From an uncultured Elioraea sp. (GTDB lineage: Bacteria; Pseudomonadota; Alphaproteobacteria; Acetobacterales; Acetobacteraceae), in assembly GCA_938010425.1 (NCBI GenBank), contig CALLUO010000015.1:62001-126000 (forward strand): a DNA stretch of 64,000 nucleotides. Direction: 5' to 3'. Made by a program: the position numbers and the translations under genes. Positions 8,571 to 18,389 of this stretch are shown piece by piece. How positions within the stretch are numbered: position 1 is the first letter of the stretch; every line of letters starts with the position of its first letter. Under the pieces are notes generated by a model, which saw nothing but the letters and a program-made list of their open reading frames with translations, was not told the origin of the DNA and searched no databases.

Positions 8571-11183
8571 ATGAAGATCCTCCGCTGGCTGCTATTGGGC
8601 CTTGCTGCCTTAGTGCTGATCGCGGCTGCGGGGCTTGCCCTTGTCATCGCCACCCTTGATATCGAGGCTCAAAAGCCCCGGATCGCGCAAGCGGTCCGGG
8701 ATGCTACGGGGAGGGACGTCGCGCTGCGCGGGCCCATCCGCCTGACACCCTCGCTGCAGCCCACGGTGGTCGCCGAGGATGTCGGCTTCGCCAACGCGCC
8801 CTGGGGCACGCGGCCAGACATGGCGCGGTTCGCGTCACTTGAGGTGAAGCTTGCCCTCCTGCCGCTTGTGCGCGGCGAGGTGGCAATCGAGCGGATTGTG
8901 CTGATCGAGCCCGACATCTTGCTCGAGACCGACCGCGCAGGGCAGGCCAACTGGGTGCTTCGGCCTACGCGTACCCCGGAAGCTTCTCCCCCACGGCGGG
9001 GAAGGGACGAGCCGGACCAGGGGCCTGCCGTGATGCCTGCCGTCGCTGTCGAGACGCTGCGCATCGAGCGAGGCACCATCACTTTCCGCGATGGCACGAC
9101 GGGGCAGACGACCACGCTCACCATCCCCCGCCTCGAGGCGTCGCTGCCGGTGGATCGACCAAGCCGGCTTGATTTGCAGGCGGCCTTTGACGGAGTGGCC
9201 ATCAGCCTGGTCGGCAGCACCGGGCCCCTTGCGCAACTCCTCGCCCCCGACGCCGGCAGCCCGTTTCCCGTCGACGTCACCCTTCGGGTCGCGGAGGCTC
9301 AGCTCAGCCTGAAGGGAGCCATCGCCGAGCCACAGGCGGGCAGCGGCTACGACCTCGCCGTTAGGGCGAGTGTGCCCGACTTAGCGAGGCTTTCCGCCGC
9401 CGTGCCCGCGCTCCCCGACCTTCCTCCTGTGCGCTCTCTTGAGGTGTTGCTGCAGGCTCGCGACGGCGGGCGGGGCCTGCCGGAGGTCGGCAGCGTGAGC
9501 GTGAAGGCCGGGGCGTCTGATCTTTCCGCCGTCGTGCCTGGGCTCGCGCTTCGCGCGTTCGAGGTTTCCGCACCCGACCCGGGCTCGCCTCTTCGGCTCG
9601 CTGCCGAGATGGTGCGTGGCGGGGTGGCGGCTTTTGTTTCTGGCGAATTAGGCCCGCTCGCTGCCTTGTTTCCTGGGGCAGAGCCGAAGCCATGGCCGGT
9701 TTCCCTACGCCTCGCCGCCGCAGGGGCAAACCTTGCCGTGACCGGAGTCCTGCACGATGTCACAGCCGCTCTTCGCATGGACCTGCGGCTGGAGGCGCGC
9801 GCGCCCGATCTCGCCGCACTCTCCCCCCTTGTCGGCGCTGCCTTGCCCGCGATCAAGGAGGCAAGCCTCGCCGCCTCTATCGCCGGGCCGGACCGAGCCA
9901 AGCGCGTGGCGGTGCGCGACCTGACGCTCCGTCTTGGCGAAAGCGATCTCACGGGGTCGCTGTCGGTGCAGGTCGAGGGCAGGCCCGCTGTCTCAGGCTC
10001 GCTTGCCAGCCGTCTCTTCAACCTCGATGCCCTGCTCGCCGCCTTGCCGGAGGATCGGGCGGAGGCTTCGGGCCGCGCGTCCGCCCCTGCCCTGCGGCCC
10101 GCCTCCCCCGCGCAGCGATCTACCCGGCTGATTCCCGACGACCCCCTGCCGCTGGACGCGCTGCGCGCGGCGGATGCCGACCTTCGCCTCGCCTTCGCCG
10201 AGCTTCGTCTCGCTGGCAGCGCTTATCGCGACGTGTCCGGCACGATCCGTCTTCGGCATGGGGATTTCGCGGTCGAGCCTGTGCGCGCGACGCTACCGGG
10301 CGGGCCAGTGACGGCGCGGCTGATCGTCGGCGCCTCGCGGCCCGAGCCCGAGGTCGCGCTCCGACTCTCGGGGCCCTCGCTGGCGCTGCGCGACCTGCTT
10401 GCCGCCTATGCGCGCACCTACCGGATCGGCGGCGACATCGAGCTTGACATCGATGTGCGCGGTCGCGGCGCAACACTGCATCGAATCGCGTCTACGCTTG
10501 ACGGCCATGTCGGCCTCGCGGGCGTGAACCTCGACATCGACAACCGGCTAATCGACCTGCTGGCGGGGGAACTCTGGCGCGCCCTGGTGCCGAACGCACC
10601 GCGCGAGGGAGTGTCCAACATTCGCTGTGTTGCGCTTCGCTTCGAAGCATCCTCCGGCACCGCCGAGGCGCGCGCCTTGCTGGTCGATTCCAACGTGGTA
10701 CGGGTTTCCGGCGCGGGGTCGGTCGCGCTTGGGCCGGAGACGCTGGCGCTTCGCCTCTCTCCCACGCTAAAGGTTGCGGGCGGAGGAATAGGGGTGCCGG
10801 TGAACGTCGGCGGAACATTCCTTAACCCGATCGTTCGCGTCGATCCGCGTGGTGCGATTGGGGCCTTGGGCCAAATTGGCGCCGGGGCGGCAGCCGGAGC
10901 CACGACTGGGGCAGCGGCGGGCCCGCTCGGTGCTATCATCGGCGGCGTGGTGGGGGCGGCGCGCGGCGGCGCGATCGGCGCAGGCGTGGCCGAGGACTGT
11001 GCGAGTGAGCTCGCCCTAGCGCGCGGGGGGAGGGCGGGGCCGGTGCCAGCGGCGGATGCCGTTCCGGCTGAGGCAACGCCGGCGCAACGACCGTCCGAGG
11101 CGCCGGCTCTACCCCCTCAGCGCTTGCTTGAGGAGCGGCTGCCGGCACCCCTGCAGCAGCTCCTGCCAAGGCTTGGCCGATGA
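8571..11183 (+). CDS. AsmA-family envelope protein
   Basis: 870 residues from the ATG at 8571, preceded by GGGAG eight bases upstream; a GTG nine bases earlier is possible. An N-terminal membrane helix (about 5-30) is followed by a long repetitive beta-rich region and the conserved AsmA C-terminal block (LDGHVGLAGVNLDIDNRLID). AsmA-family proteins are inner-membrane anchored periplasmic proteins implicated in phospholipid transport and outer-membrane assembly, in the same superfamily as TamB and YhdP. Near the C-terminus (about residues 766-805) there is an unusually Gly/Ala-rich stretch resembling a glycine zipper, followed by a proline-rich tail. It overlaps the next gene by ATGA. Confidence 0.9.
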   Translation: MKILRWLLLGLAALVLIAAAGLALVIATLDIEAQKPRIAQAVRDATGRDVALRGPIRLTPSLQPTVVAEDVGFANAPWGTRPDMARFASLEVKLALLPLVRGEVAIERIVLIEPDILLETDRAGQANWVLRPTRTPEASPPRRGRDEPDQGPAVMPAVAVETLRIERGTITFRDGTTGQTTTLTIPRLEASLPVDRPSRLDLQAAFDGVAISLVGSTGPLAQLLAPDAGSPFPVDVTLRVAEAQLSLKGAIAEPQAGSGYDLAVRASVPDLARLSAAVPALPDLPPVRSLEVLLQARDGGRGLPEVGSVSVKAGASDLSAVVPGLALRAFEVSAPDPGSPLRLAAEMVRGGVAAFVSGELGPLAALFPGAEPKPWPVSLRLAAAGANLAVTGVLHDVTAALRMDLRLEARAPDLAALSPLVGAALPAIKEASLAASIAGPDRAKRVAVRDLTLRLGESDLTGSLSVQVEGRPAVSGSLASRLFNLDALLAALPEDRAEASGRASAPALRPASPAQRSTRLIPDDPLPLDALRAADADLRLAFAELRLAGSAYRDVSGTIRLRHGDFAVEPVRATLPGGPVTARLIVGASRPEPEVALRLSGPSLALRDLLAAYARTYRIGGDIELDIDVRGRGATLHRIASTLDGHVGLAGVNLDIDNRLIDLLAGELWRALVPNAPREGVSNIRCVALRFEASSGTAEARALLVDSNVVRVSGAGSVALGPETLALRLSPTLKVAGGGIGVPVNVGGTFLNPIVRVDPRGAIGALGQIGAGAAAGATTGAAAGPLGAIIGGVVGAARGGAIGAGVAEDCASELALARGGRAGPVPAADAVPAEATPAQRPSEAPALPPQRLLEERLPAPLQQLLPRLGR

Positions 11184-11896
11184 GGCGGGTCTGGACTCAG
11201 ACCGCTATAGCCGAGGATCAGGGCGGCTGGGTGGTGCTGCTTGATGGGCGGCCGATGCGCACGCCCGATGGCGCGCCCTTCCGCGTGCCCGTCCGCGCAG
11301 TGGCGGAGGCCGTTGCTCAGGAATGGGCGTCTGCCGGCGAGGTCGGGGCAGAGATCCGTCTTGCCGACCTCCTGCTCACCCGCATGGTGGCAACCGCGAT
11401 CGACCGAGTCGCGCCTGACCCAAGCCCGATGATCGATGCGCTAGCGAAATATGGTGAGACCGACCTCCTTTGCTACCGCACCGCGGAGCCGCCCGAACTC
11501 TCCGCCCGCCAGGCCCGCGCCTGGCAGCCTTTGCTCGATTGGGCCGCTTATGCGCTCGATGCCCCGCTCGCTGTCACCTCGGGGCTGATACATGTGGCGC
11601 AAAGCGCTTCCACGCTTGCCGCCCTGCGCGGAGTGCTTGCGCGGGAGAATGCCTTGTCGTTGGCCGCCCTCGGCGTGGCGGTGCCCGCGCTCGGGTCACT
11701 GGTGCTCGGCCTAGCATTAGCGCACGGCCGGCTCGGGCCTGAGGAGGCGCACGAAATTGCCTTCCTCGAGGAAGCGTGGCAGGCGGAGCGGTGGGGCAAG
11801 GATGCCGAGGCCGAGGCACGGCTTGCCGGCATCGCGGCCGAAGTTGCGACCGCGCACCGACTGATGGTGCTTGCCCGTGCTGAGGCTCTCGCGTGA
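11180..11896 (+). CDS. ATP12-family chaperone for F1-ATPase assembly
   Basis: 238 residues. ATP12 chaperones bind the F1 alpha subunit during ATP synthase assembly; in bacteria the family is typical of Alphaproteobacteria. Seen here are the conserved GWVVLLDGRPMRTP N-terminus, the KYGETDLLCYR core and the acidic FLEEAWQAERWGKD region near the C-terminus. The start overlaps the AsmA-family stop (ATGA) and its stop overlaps the acylphosphatase GTG, so the three genes form a tight translationally coupled group. Confidence 0.92.
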   Translation: MRRVWTQTAIAEDQGGWVVLLDGRPMRTPDGAPFRVPVRAVAEAVAQEWASAGEVGAEIRLADLLLTRMVATAIDRVAPDPSPMIDALAKYGETDLLCYRTAEPPELSARQARAWQPLLDWAAYALDAPLAVTSGLIHVAQSASTLAALRGVLARENALSLAALGVAVPALGSLVLGLALAHGRLGPEEAHEIAFLEEAWQAERWGKDAEAEARLAGIAAEVATAHRLMVLARAEALA

Positions 11897-12162
11897 AGAC
11901 GGTGCGCATCCTCGTCTCAGGCCGCGTGCAGGGTGTGGGGTTCCGCGCCTTCGCGGTGCGCGAGGCGAGAGAGCTCGGCTTGGATGGCTGGGTTCGCAAC
12001 CTTCCGGACGGACGGGTTGAGGCAGTGGCGCGGGGGGAAGACGACGCGATCGAGGTTTTTGCGGCGGCGCTTCGGCGTGGGCCACTCACCGCCCGTGTGG
12101 ACGAGGTCACAGTCGCAGAAACCGAGGAGACTGTGCCAGCCGGGTTCATGCAGCGCGGCTGA
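11893..12162 (+). CDS. acyP: acylphosphatase
   Basis: 89 residues, the normal size. It hydrolyses carboxyl-phosphate bonds such as acetyl phosphate or carbamoyl phosphate in the cytosol. The signature SGRVQGVGFRAF supplies the phosphate-binding loop and its catalytic Arg, and GWVRNLPDGRVE supplies the catalytic Asn. The GTG start at 11893 overlaps the preceding TGA. Confidence 0.95.
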   Translation: MKTVRILVSGRVQGVGFRAFAVREARELGLDGWVRNLPDGRVEAVARGEDDAIEVFAAALRRGPLTARVDEVTVAETEETVPAGFMQRG

Positions 12163-12227
12163 TCCGTGGGAAGGGCTGGCCTCCGACGGTCGCGGCGGGT
12201 ACCACTTCGCGCCCAAAGAGGCAAAAC

Positions 12228-12785
12228 ATGACCACCTTGCTCAACAGACTGATCCTGGCCAGCCGCTGGGTGCTCGTCGTCTTCTACGTCGGGCTCGCCG
12301 TCGCGCTCTGCTTCTATGCGGTGCGCTTCCTGTGGAAGCTGAAAAAGTATTTCGAGGGCCTGCTCGTGATGAGCGACGGCGAGACCCTGCTCGGCCTGCT
12401 CTATCTGCTTGACTCCGCCCTGGTCGCTGGGCTTGTGGTGATGGTTCTGATTGCCTCTTACGACAGCCTAGTTTCGCCCCTCTCTGGCAAAGACGACGCG
12501 GCGAGCCTCGAGTGGGTAGGCGCGGTCGATCCCTCCAACCTAAAGATTAAGCTGGCGGTCGCGATCGTCGCCATTTCCTCCATCCATCTCCTGCAGATCT
12601 TCCTCGACGTCGACAGCTACACCAACCGTCAGATTACTTGGATGATGGCGATTCACGGCCTGTTCCTTGCCGGCATTATCGCCATGGCGGTGATGGACCG
12701 GCTTGAGGGCTACGGGAAGAAGGAGAAAACCAAGACTGCCGCCACTGCAACGGCGAAGCCACCTGCGACCGCACCGGACAGCTGA
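12228..12785 (+). CDS. UPF0114/YqhA-family inner-membrane protein
   Basis: 185 residues with about four transmembrane segments (roughly 12-32, 55-78, 108-128, 138-158) and a Lys/Thr/Ala-rich cytosolic tail. It matches the UPF0114 (TIGR00645) family, whose function is not established; the family core with ISSIHLLQIFLDV and a charged loop is present. The ATG at 12228 has an AAAGAGG-like site just upstream. It converges on the aapP gene, with about 100 bp between the stops and no clear terminator. Confidence 0.88.
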   Translation: MTTLLNRLILASRWVLVVFYVGLAVALCFYAVRFLWKLKKYFEGLLVMSDGETLLGLLYLLDSALVAGLVVMVLIASYDSLVSPLSGKDDAASLEWVGAVDPSNLKIKLAVAIVAISSIHLLQIFLDVDSYTNRQITWMMAIHGLFLAGIIAMAVMDRLEGYGKKEKTKTAATATAKPPATAPDS

Positions 12786-12889
12786 CGACTTCAGGTCCAT
12801 GTCCGGCCGCAGCCGCTCTGTGCCGAACCTTCAGCTCTGTGCGTGGCGTGAGCCCCGTATGGCGATGTCGCGGACCGGCCCCTCGCTCC

Positions 12890-13684
12890 TCAGTGGCCGA
12901 GGATCTGGCTGAGGAAGGTGCGCAACCGATCGCTGCGGGGGTTGCCGAAGAAGTCCTTCGGCGGTCCCACCTCCACCACTTCGCCGCGATCCATGAACAC
13001 CACGCGGTCGGCGACCGTGCGCGCAAAGCCCATCTCGTGCGTGACCACCACCATGGTCATACCCGATTCGGCGAGCTCGACCATGACGTCGAGCACCTCC
13101 TTAATCATTTCGGGGTCGAGTGCGGAGGTGGGCTCGTCGAACAGCATGATCTTTGGGCGCATGCAAAGAGCGCGTGCGATCGCCACCCTCTGCTGCTGAC
13201 CCCCCGAGAGCTGGCCCGGATATTTCTTCGCCTGTTCGGGGATGCGCACGCGGGTGAGGAACTCCATGGCGAGCTCCTCCGCCTCCTTCTTCGGCATTTT
13301 GCGCACCCAGATCGGCGCTAGTGTGCAATTCTCCAGGATCGTGAGGTGGGGGAACAGGTTGAACGACTGGAACACCATCCCGACCTCGCGGCGGATGGCG
13401 TCGATGTTTCGCAAATCGTCGGTCAGCTTGATCCCATCGACGATGATCTCGCCCTCTTGGTGAGTCTCGAGCCGGTTGATGCAGCGGATCATCGTCGACT
13501 TGCCGGAACCCGAGGGACCGCAGACGACGACGCGCTCGCGTTCGCGCACGGTGAGCGAGACGTCCCGCAGCACGTGCAGCGCGCCGAACCACTTATTCAC
13601 CTTGCGCAGCTCAATCATCGGCTGAGCGTCGGGCTGAACCGCGCTTCGCACTTGCACCTTGCCGAGCTCGACCACCTCAGCCAT
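12890..13684 (-). CDS. aapP: general L-amino-acid ABC transporter, ATP-binding subunit
   Basis: 264 residues. This is the ATPase of a polar/general amino-acid importer, peripheral on the inner membrane. Walker [11 protein letters not shown]-loop [10 protein letters not shown], signature LSGGQQQR, Walker [15 protein letters not shown] and H-loop VTHEMGF are all intact. It is the last gene of a minus-strand operon aapJ(relic)-aapQ-aapM-aapP, 29 bp after aapM. The AapP assignment rests on the two long partner permeases, a feature of the Aap system; the ATPase alone could not be told from GlnQ/HisP. Confidence 0.93.
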   Translation of the reverse strand: MAEVVELGKVQVRSAVQPDAQPMIELRKVNKWFGALHVLRDVSLTVRERERVVVCGPSGSGKSTMIRCINRLETHQEGEIIVDGIKLTDDLRNIDAIRREVGMVFQSFNLFPHLTILENCTLAPIWVRKMPKKEAEELAMEFLTRVRIPEQAKKYPGQLSGGQQQRVAIARALCMRPKIMLFDEPTSALDPEMIKEVLDVMVELAESGMTMVVVTHEMGFARTVADRVVFMDRGEVVEVGPPKDFFGNPRSDRLRTFLSQILGH

Positions 13685-13713
13685 CGCTCACCCTTCCCCC
13701 GCCTCGTCCCCTC

Positions 13714-14862
13714 TCACCGCTTGCGCCCTTTGTCGAGCTCGCGCTCCAGGTCCTGGCTGTACTTCGACATCGCGAAGCAGAACACGAAGTAAATTGCGGC
13801 GACGAAGAGGTAAGCCTCCACCCCGAACCCCTGCCAGGCGGGTTCGATGACCGAGGTCTTCGCCGTGTTGAGCAGGTCGAAGATGCCGATGATCAGCACG
13901 AGTGAGGTGTCCTTAAACATACCGATGAAGGTATTGACCAGCGGCGGGATGGAGATCTTGAGCGCCTGCGGCAGAATAATCAGCCCTGTCTTCTGCCAGT
14001 AGGTGAGGCCCAAGGCGTCAGCGGCCTCATATTGGCCCTTCGGGATCGCCTGCAGCCCGCCGCGCACCACCTCCGCGAGATAGGCGCCGGCAAACAGAAT
14101 GATCGCGATTTGCGCGCGCAGAAGCTTGTCGATGTTCATGCCTTCGGGAAGGAAAAGCGGGAACATCACCGAGGCCATGAACAGAAGCGAAATGAGGGGC
14201 ACGCCGCGGATGAGCTCAATGTAGACGACGCAGAGCGCCTTCACCGCAGGCATCGAGGTCTGCCGCCGCCCCAGTGCGACGAGGATGGAGAGTGGGAAGG
14301 CGAACGCGATGCCAAAGGTGGCGAGGATGAGGGTGATGACGAGCCCGCCCCAACGCTCCTGTTCAACAGCGGGAAGGCCGAACACGCCACCCCACATCAG
14401 CACGCCAATCACACTCAACGCGACCAGCCAGATCAGCGCGAGCTCCTTGCGCCAGAAGCGGCGCATCGCGGAGATGACATAGAGTGCGACGAAGATGACG
14501 ACGACAAGTGCAGGCCGCCATTGCTCGTCGAACGGATAAAGCCCGAACAAGATGAAGCGATACTTCTCGCCGATCAAAGCCCAGCACGCGCCTTCGCCGC
14601 GTGCAGCACGGCAGGCTGAGGTATCGACCTGCTGGCCTGTTCCCGGCACGTCCCAAATCGCGTTCACCACCGCCCAGTTGACGAAAGAAAGCGTCCAGGA
14701 AACCAGGACGTAGGCGAGCGCGAGCGTGACCGCTGTGGAGAGCCAGGAGGAGAACAGGTTGGCGCGCAGCCAGGCGATGGGGCCGATGGCAAAGCTTGGC
14801 CGCCGCCGGTCGATGGCGGATGCAGAGCCCAAGGTGGCAGCTTCGGCCGAGGGCGGCGTCAT
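13714..14862 (-). CDS. aapM: general L-amino-acid ABC transporter, permease AapM
   Basis: 382 residues, which is AapM length and much longer than common His/Gln permeases. It has an extended N-terminal part with a periplasmic loop containing CRAARGEGACWALIGEKYRF, typical of AapM/BztC, then the BPD_transp_1 core with the EAA loop GQYEAADALGLTYWQ. It pairs with AapQ in the inner membrane. It lies 28 bp downstream of aapQ and 29 bp upstream of aapP in the same operon. Confidence 0.93.
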   Translation of the reverse strand: MTPPSAEAATLGSASAIDRRRPSFAIGPIAWLRANLFSSWLSTAVTLALAYVLVSWTLSFVNWAVVNAIWDVPGTGQQVDTSACRAARGEGACWALIGEKYRFILFGLYPFDEQWRPALVVVIFVALYVISAMRRFWRKELALIWLVALSVIGVLMWGGVFGLPAVEQERWGGLVITLILATFGIAFAFPLSILVALGRRQTSMPAVKALCVVYIELIRGVPLISLLFMASVMFPLFLPEGMNIDKLLRAQIAIILFAGAYLAEVVRGGLQAIPKGQYEAADALGLTYWQKTGLIILPQALKISIPPLVNTFIGMFKDTSLVLIIGIFDLLNTAKTSVIEPAWQGFGVEAYLFVAAIYFVFCFAMSKYSQDLERELDKGRKR

Positions 14863-14890
14863 CTTTTCGATCCCATCACGAGCTGTGGCA

Positions 14891-16096
14891 TCACCGTTCT
14901 TTCAGCGCCATGCGCGCATTGTACCAATTCATGAACAGGCTGATGGTGAGCGAGATTGTCAGGTACACCATCATGATGATGGCGATGCCCTCGATCGCCT
15001 GACCGGTCTGGTTGATCGTCGTGTTCGCGATCGAGACGATGTCTTGGTAGCCGATGGCGACGGCGAGCGAGGAGTTCTTGGTGATGTTCAGATACTGGCT
15101 CGTCATCGGCGGAATGATGACGCGCAGGGCCTGGGGCAGGATAACGAGGCGGAGTTGCTGGCCGCGGGTAAGGCCGAGGGCGGCGGCTGCTTCCCACTGC
15201 CCCTGATGCACGGCAAGGATCCCCGCGCGCACGATTTCGGCGATGAAAGCCGCAGTATAAAGGACAAGCCCGAACAGAAGGGCGGCAAATTCGGGCGTAA
15301 TGGTGCCACCGCCACGGAAGTTGAAGCCCCTGAGAACGGGGCGATTGATCGCAAACGGCGCGCCCATCGCCCACCAAGCGCCGACGGGCAGCCCCACCAG
15401 CAGCACAATGGCCCAGGGCCAGAGGCGTGGCCGAACCCCGGTCGCCATCTGCCGGGCGGTGAACAGGCGCGACAAGCCCCAGGTGGCGACCGCACCAACA
15501 CTGAGGGCAAGCAGCGCTGCGCTGTGCGCGTCCTGCCACTCGATCCAAGGGAAGTTGATGCCGCGGTTGGAGAGATAGACCGATCCGAAGAGGTTGAGTG
15601 CTTGGCGCGGCCCGGGCAAACCCTGCAGCAGCGCGTACCAGAACAGGAGCTGCAGAAGCAGCGGCAAATCGCGTAGCACTTCGACATAGACGGCGGCGCA
15701 TTTCGCCACCAACCAATTCTTTGACAGCCGCGCGATGCCGACGATGGTTCCGAGGATCGTGGCGAGCACAGCACCGATGATTGCCACACGAAGAGTGTTC
15801 AGGACACCGACGGTCAGGGCTCGAAAGTAGGTGTCGGCCGGCGAATAGGGGATCAGGCTCTCGCCGATAGGCAGCCCCGCTTCGCGCTGGAGAAAGCCGA
15901 AGCCGGTGGCGATCTTGCGCACCTCAAGGTTGCGCATGGTGTTTTCGACCAGCCACCACGCGCCGAGCCCAACGAGGCCCAAAATGACCACCTGCCAGAA
16001 GATCGCGCGCAAAGTCGGGTCGCGCCAGGAAAGCGCCAAACCGCGTCGCGGCGGGGCGCGGAGGAAGCGGGGATCAGAGGTGGTTGGTGTTTGCAT
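14891..16096 (-). CDS. aapQ: general L-amino-acid ABC transporter, permease AapQ
   Basis: 401 residues, the usual AapQ length. The N-terminal helix (about 33-53) is followed by the family hallmark FGFLQREAGLPIGESL and the transport core with GQWEAAAALGLTRGQ as EAA loop. AapQ and AapM form the channel heterodimer. Unlike in intact aapJQMP operons, the gene upstream encodes only a broken binding protein, so the transporter has no obvious local substrate-binding subunit. Confidence 0.93.
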   Translation of the reverse strand: MQTPTTSDPRFLRAPPRRGLALSWRDPTLRAIFWQVVILGLVGLGAWWLVENTMRNLEVRKIATGFGFLQREAGLPIGESLIPYSPADTYFRALTVGVLNTLRVAIIGAVLATILGTIVGIARLSKNWLVAKCAAVYVEVLRDLPLLLQLLFWYALLQGLPGPRQALNLFGSVYLSNRGINFPWIEWQDAHSAALLALSVGAVATWGLSRLFTARQMATGVRPRLWPWAIVLLVGLPVGAWWAMGAPFAINRPVLRGFNFRGGGTITPEFAALLFGLVLYTAAFIAEIVRAGILAVHQGQWEAAAALGLTRGQQLRLVILPQALRVIIPPMTSQYLNITKNSSLAVAIGYQDIVSIANTTINQTGQAIEGIAIIMMVYLTISLTISLFMNWYNARMALKER

Positions 16097-16162
16097 CGGC
16101 GTCGGTCGCGGATCGGAGCGGGCGGGAAGCGTTCGCGCGCCATCCGCCCGGCCCCTGCCTCC

Positions 16163-16840
16163 TCAGCGGATTGGCGGTGCGTCCATCAGCCCGCCTTTCG
16201 TCCACAGCGCGGTGCTTCCCTGCGGCACGCCCAGCAGAGTGATGGTGTATTCCCACATGTCTGCGACGTTCCCAACCAGCTTGATGATGTTGGAGGCCAA
16301 GCGGTTGTCGAGCCCCATCATCTGCCCAATGCCGTCCGACAGCCCGTGCAGGCGCTGGATGTCGGGCACCTTATTCGTCAGCATCTGATCGACGTTCTGC
16401 TAGCCACACCGCGCTTCTCCGCCGTGATTTGCGCGAAGAGCGCGTCGCACACGATGTCGAAGAAGCGCTGATTTGCCTTGCGCACGACGGGGCCGAGCGG
16501 CTCTTTCGAGATGATCTCGAGCAGCATCACGGACTGCTCGGCTTTCAGCTTCTCAGGAAAGCGGAAGGAGGCGAGCGAGGACGCATTGTTGGTGGCGACG
16601 TCGGACCGGCCCGAGGTAAAGGCGGCGCGCGTCTCCTTCAAGCTCTCGCTCACCACCGGGCGGAAGTTTATCCGGTTGGTGCAGAAATCCTTGGCGAGGG
16701 CGCGCTCCCTTGCGGTGCTCGACTGCACGCAGGCAGTCGCGCCATCGCGCTCTTTGGCCGAACTGACACCGGGCGAGCGTCTCACCCTCAAGGTGTGGCC
16801 GTCGTAGACCTTGATCCCGGCGCACCGGAACCGGAGCGAG
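16163..16840 (-). pseudogene. aapJ: remnant of the AapJ amino-acid-binding protein gene
   Basis: The minus strand encodes AapJ-like sequence in two frames. One frame, read downward from about 16818, gives IKVYDGHTLRVRR, VCVQ-like CVQSSTA and LEIISKEPLGPVVR, and ends at a TGA at 16378-16380. The other frame gives NVDQMLTNKVPDIQRL and ends with ALWTKGGLMDAPPIR, the standard AapJ C-terminus. A one-base shift near 16399-16400 joins them (AGC-AG-AACGTC where a CAG codon would be expected). Roughly the first 130 residues, including the signal peptide, are not recognisable. proA begins at 17091, leaving too little room for a full 5' end. Many core positions are also diverged, so this is an old, non-functional copy. 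Confidence 0.85.
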
Positions 16841-17090
16841 GCTTCGCACGCGATCGCCTTTGCTGCGGGCAAGGCGACGGCCAGTGCAAGGGCATCGGAG
16901 CATAGAGCCGTGTGTATGGAACCCTCGTCCGCAGGTCGTTCGTGCCGCACTGGCGTGTGCTGGGCTTCCGGTTGCGCTCTCTCGCCAGCCATTGCCATAC
17001 CGTTAAGCAGATTTGCGTGTCGATCAATGGTCGTGGCCCTAGGTCGGGAGGACCGTTCCGACGCTGGCGACGCTGCGGTAAAGTTGCAGG

Positions 17091-18389
17091 ATGCCTGCTC
17101 TGGTTAACTCCGCTTCCGACGTCCGGCCGCAAGCTGATGCCAAGAGCGAGTTTTCGGCCCTTGCCGCGGCGGCCAGAGAGGCTGCGCGCATCGTCTGTCG
17201 CTTGCCGGCAGAAACACGGGCCATCGCGCTGCGGGCGGCGGCCTGCGCACTCCGTCGTGCCGCGCCCACCATCCTTGCGGCGAACTTGGCCGATGTCGCG
17301 GCGGCGCGTGAGGCCGGGCAAGGCAGCGCCTTCCTCGACCGCCTTGCGCTCAATGACGACCGGATCGAGGCGATGGCGGCCGGGGTAGAGGCGGTCGCTG
17401 CTCTCCCCGACCCTGTCGGGCGTGTGTTGGCCGAATGGACGCGCCCTAACGGGTTGCGCATCCGCCGCGTCGCGCAACCGCTCGGTGTGATCGGGATGAT
17501 CTTCGAAAGCCGCCCCAACGTGGCAGCGGACGCGGCGGCCATCGCGCTGAAATCCGGCAACGCCATCATCTTGCGCGGCGGGTCGGAAAGCCTGGGCACC
17601 GTTCGCGCTATCCACGCCGCCTTCGTCGCCGGGCTTGCAGAGGCCGGGGTGGCGGAGGCCGCCGTACAGGTCGCACCGACGGCGGACAGGGGTTTCGTCG
17701 CCGCCATGCTCGGCGCATCAGGCCTCATCGACGTGATCATTCCCCGTGGCGGCAAGTCGCTCGTCGCACGCGTGCAGGCTGAAGCGCGCGTGCCGGTGCT
17801 CGCCCATGCCGAGGGGCTTTGCCACACCTTTGTGCATGCCTCAGCCGATCTCTCCCGCGCCCGCGCAATCGTCGTGAACGCGAAGATGCGACGCCCCGGC
17901 ATCTGTGGCGCGACCGAAACACTGCTCGTCGATGCCGCTTGCGCCGCTACGCACCTCAACCCCATTCTCGACGATCTCGCCGCCCTCGGCTGCGCCTTCC
18001 GCGCCTGCGCGCGTGCGCGCATGTTGCGCCCTGACCTTCCGGCGGCGACAGACCAGGACTTCGCCACGGAGTGGCTGGATGCTATCCTCAACGTTGCAAT
18101 CGTCGACGGGGTGGAGGGGGCGATTGCGCATATTCGCCGCTTCGGCTCCGAACATACGGACGCCATTATCGCTGAGGACCATAAGGCGGTCGAAACGTTC
18201 CTGAATGGCATCGACAGCGCGATCGCCATCGCCAACGCCTCAACCCAGTTCGCCGATGGGGGCGAGTTCGGTTTCGGTGCCGAGATCGGCATCGCCACGG
18301 GCCGCATTCATGCCCGCGGGCCGATCGGCCCCGACCAGCTTGTCACCTTCCGCTATCACGTGATTGGGACGGGCCAGGTTCGCGCATGA
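17091..18389 (+). CDS. proA: gamma-glutamyl phosphate reductase
   Basis: 432 residues. Second enzyme of proline synthesis: NADPH-dependent reduction of gamma-glutamyl phosphate to glutamate semialdehyde. It has an aldehyde-dehydrogenase-like fold with the FESRPNV motif, the [12 protein letters not shown] cofactor region, and the catalytic Cys in [15 protein letters not shown]. proB is not adjacent; upstream lies the aapJ relic instead, which suggests a rearrangement at this junction. The stop overlaps the ATG of the nadD-rsfS gene. Confidence 0.95.
   Translation: MPALVNSASDVRPQADAKSEFSALAAAAREAARIVCRLPAETRAIALRAAACALRRAAPTILAANLADVAAAREAGQGSAFLDRLALNDDRIEAMAAGVEAVAALPDPVGRVLAEWTRPNGLRIRRVAQPLGVIGMIFESRPNVAADAAAIALKSGNAIILRGGSESLGTVRAIHAAFVAGLAEAGVAEAAVQVAPTADRGFVAAMLGASGLIDVIIPRGGKSLVARVQAEARVPVLAHAEGLCHTFVHASADLSRARAIVVNAKMRRPGICGATETLLVDAACAATHLNPILDDLAALGCAFRACARARMLRPDLPAATDQDFATEWLDAILNVAIVDGVEGAIAHIRRFGSEHTDAIIAEDHKAVETFLNGIDSAIAIANASTQFADGGEFGFGAEIGIATGRIHARGPIGPDQLVTFRYHVIGTGQVRA

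Noticed and set aside
16788-17615. 275-codon minus-strand frame across the aapJ/proA junction
   Set aside because: It lies mostly antisense to proA and shows no AapJ N-terminal features.
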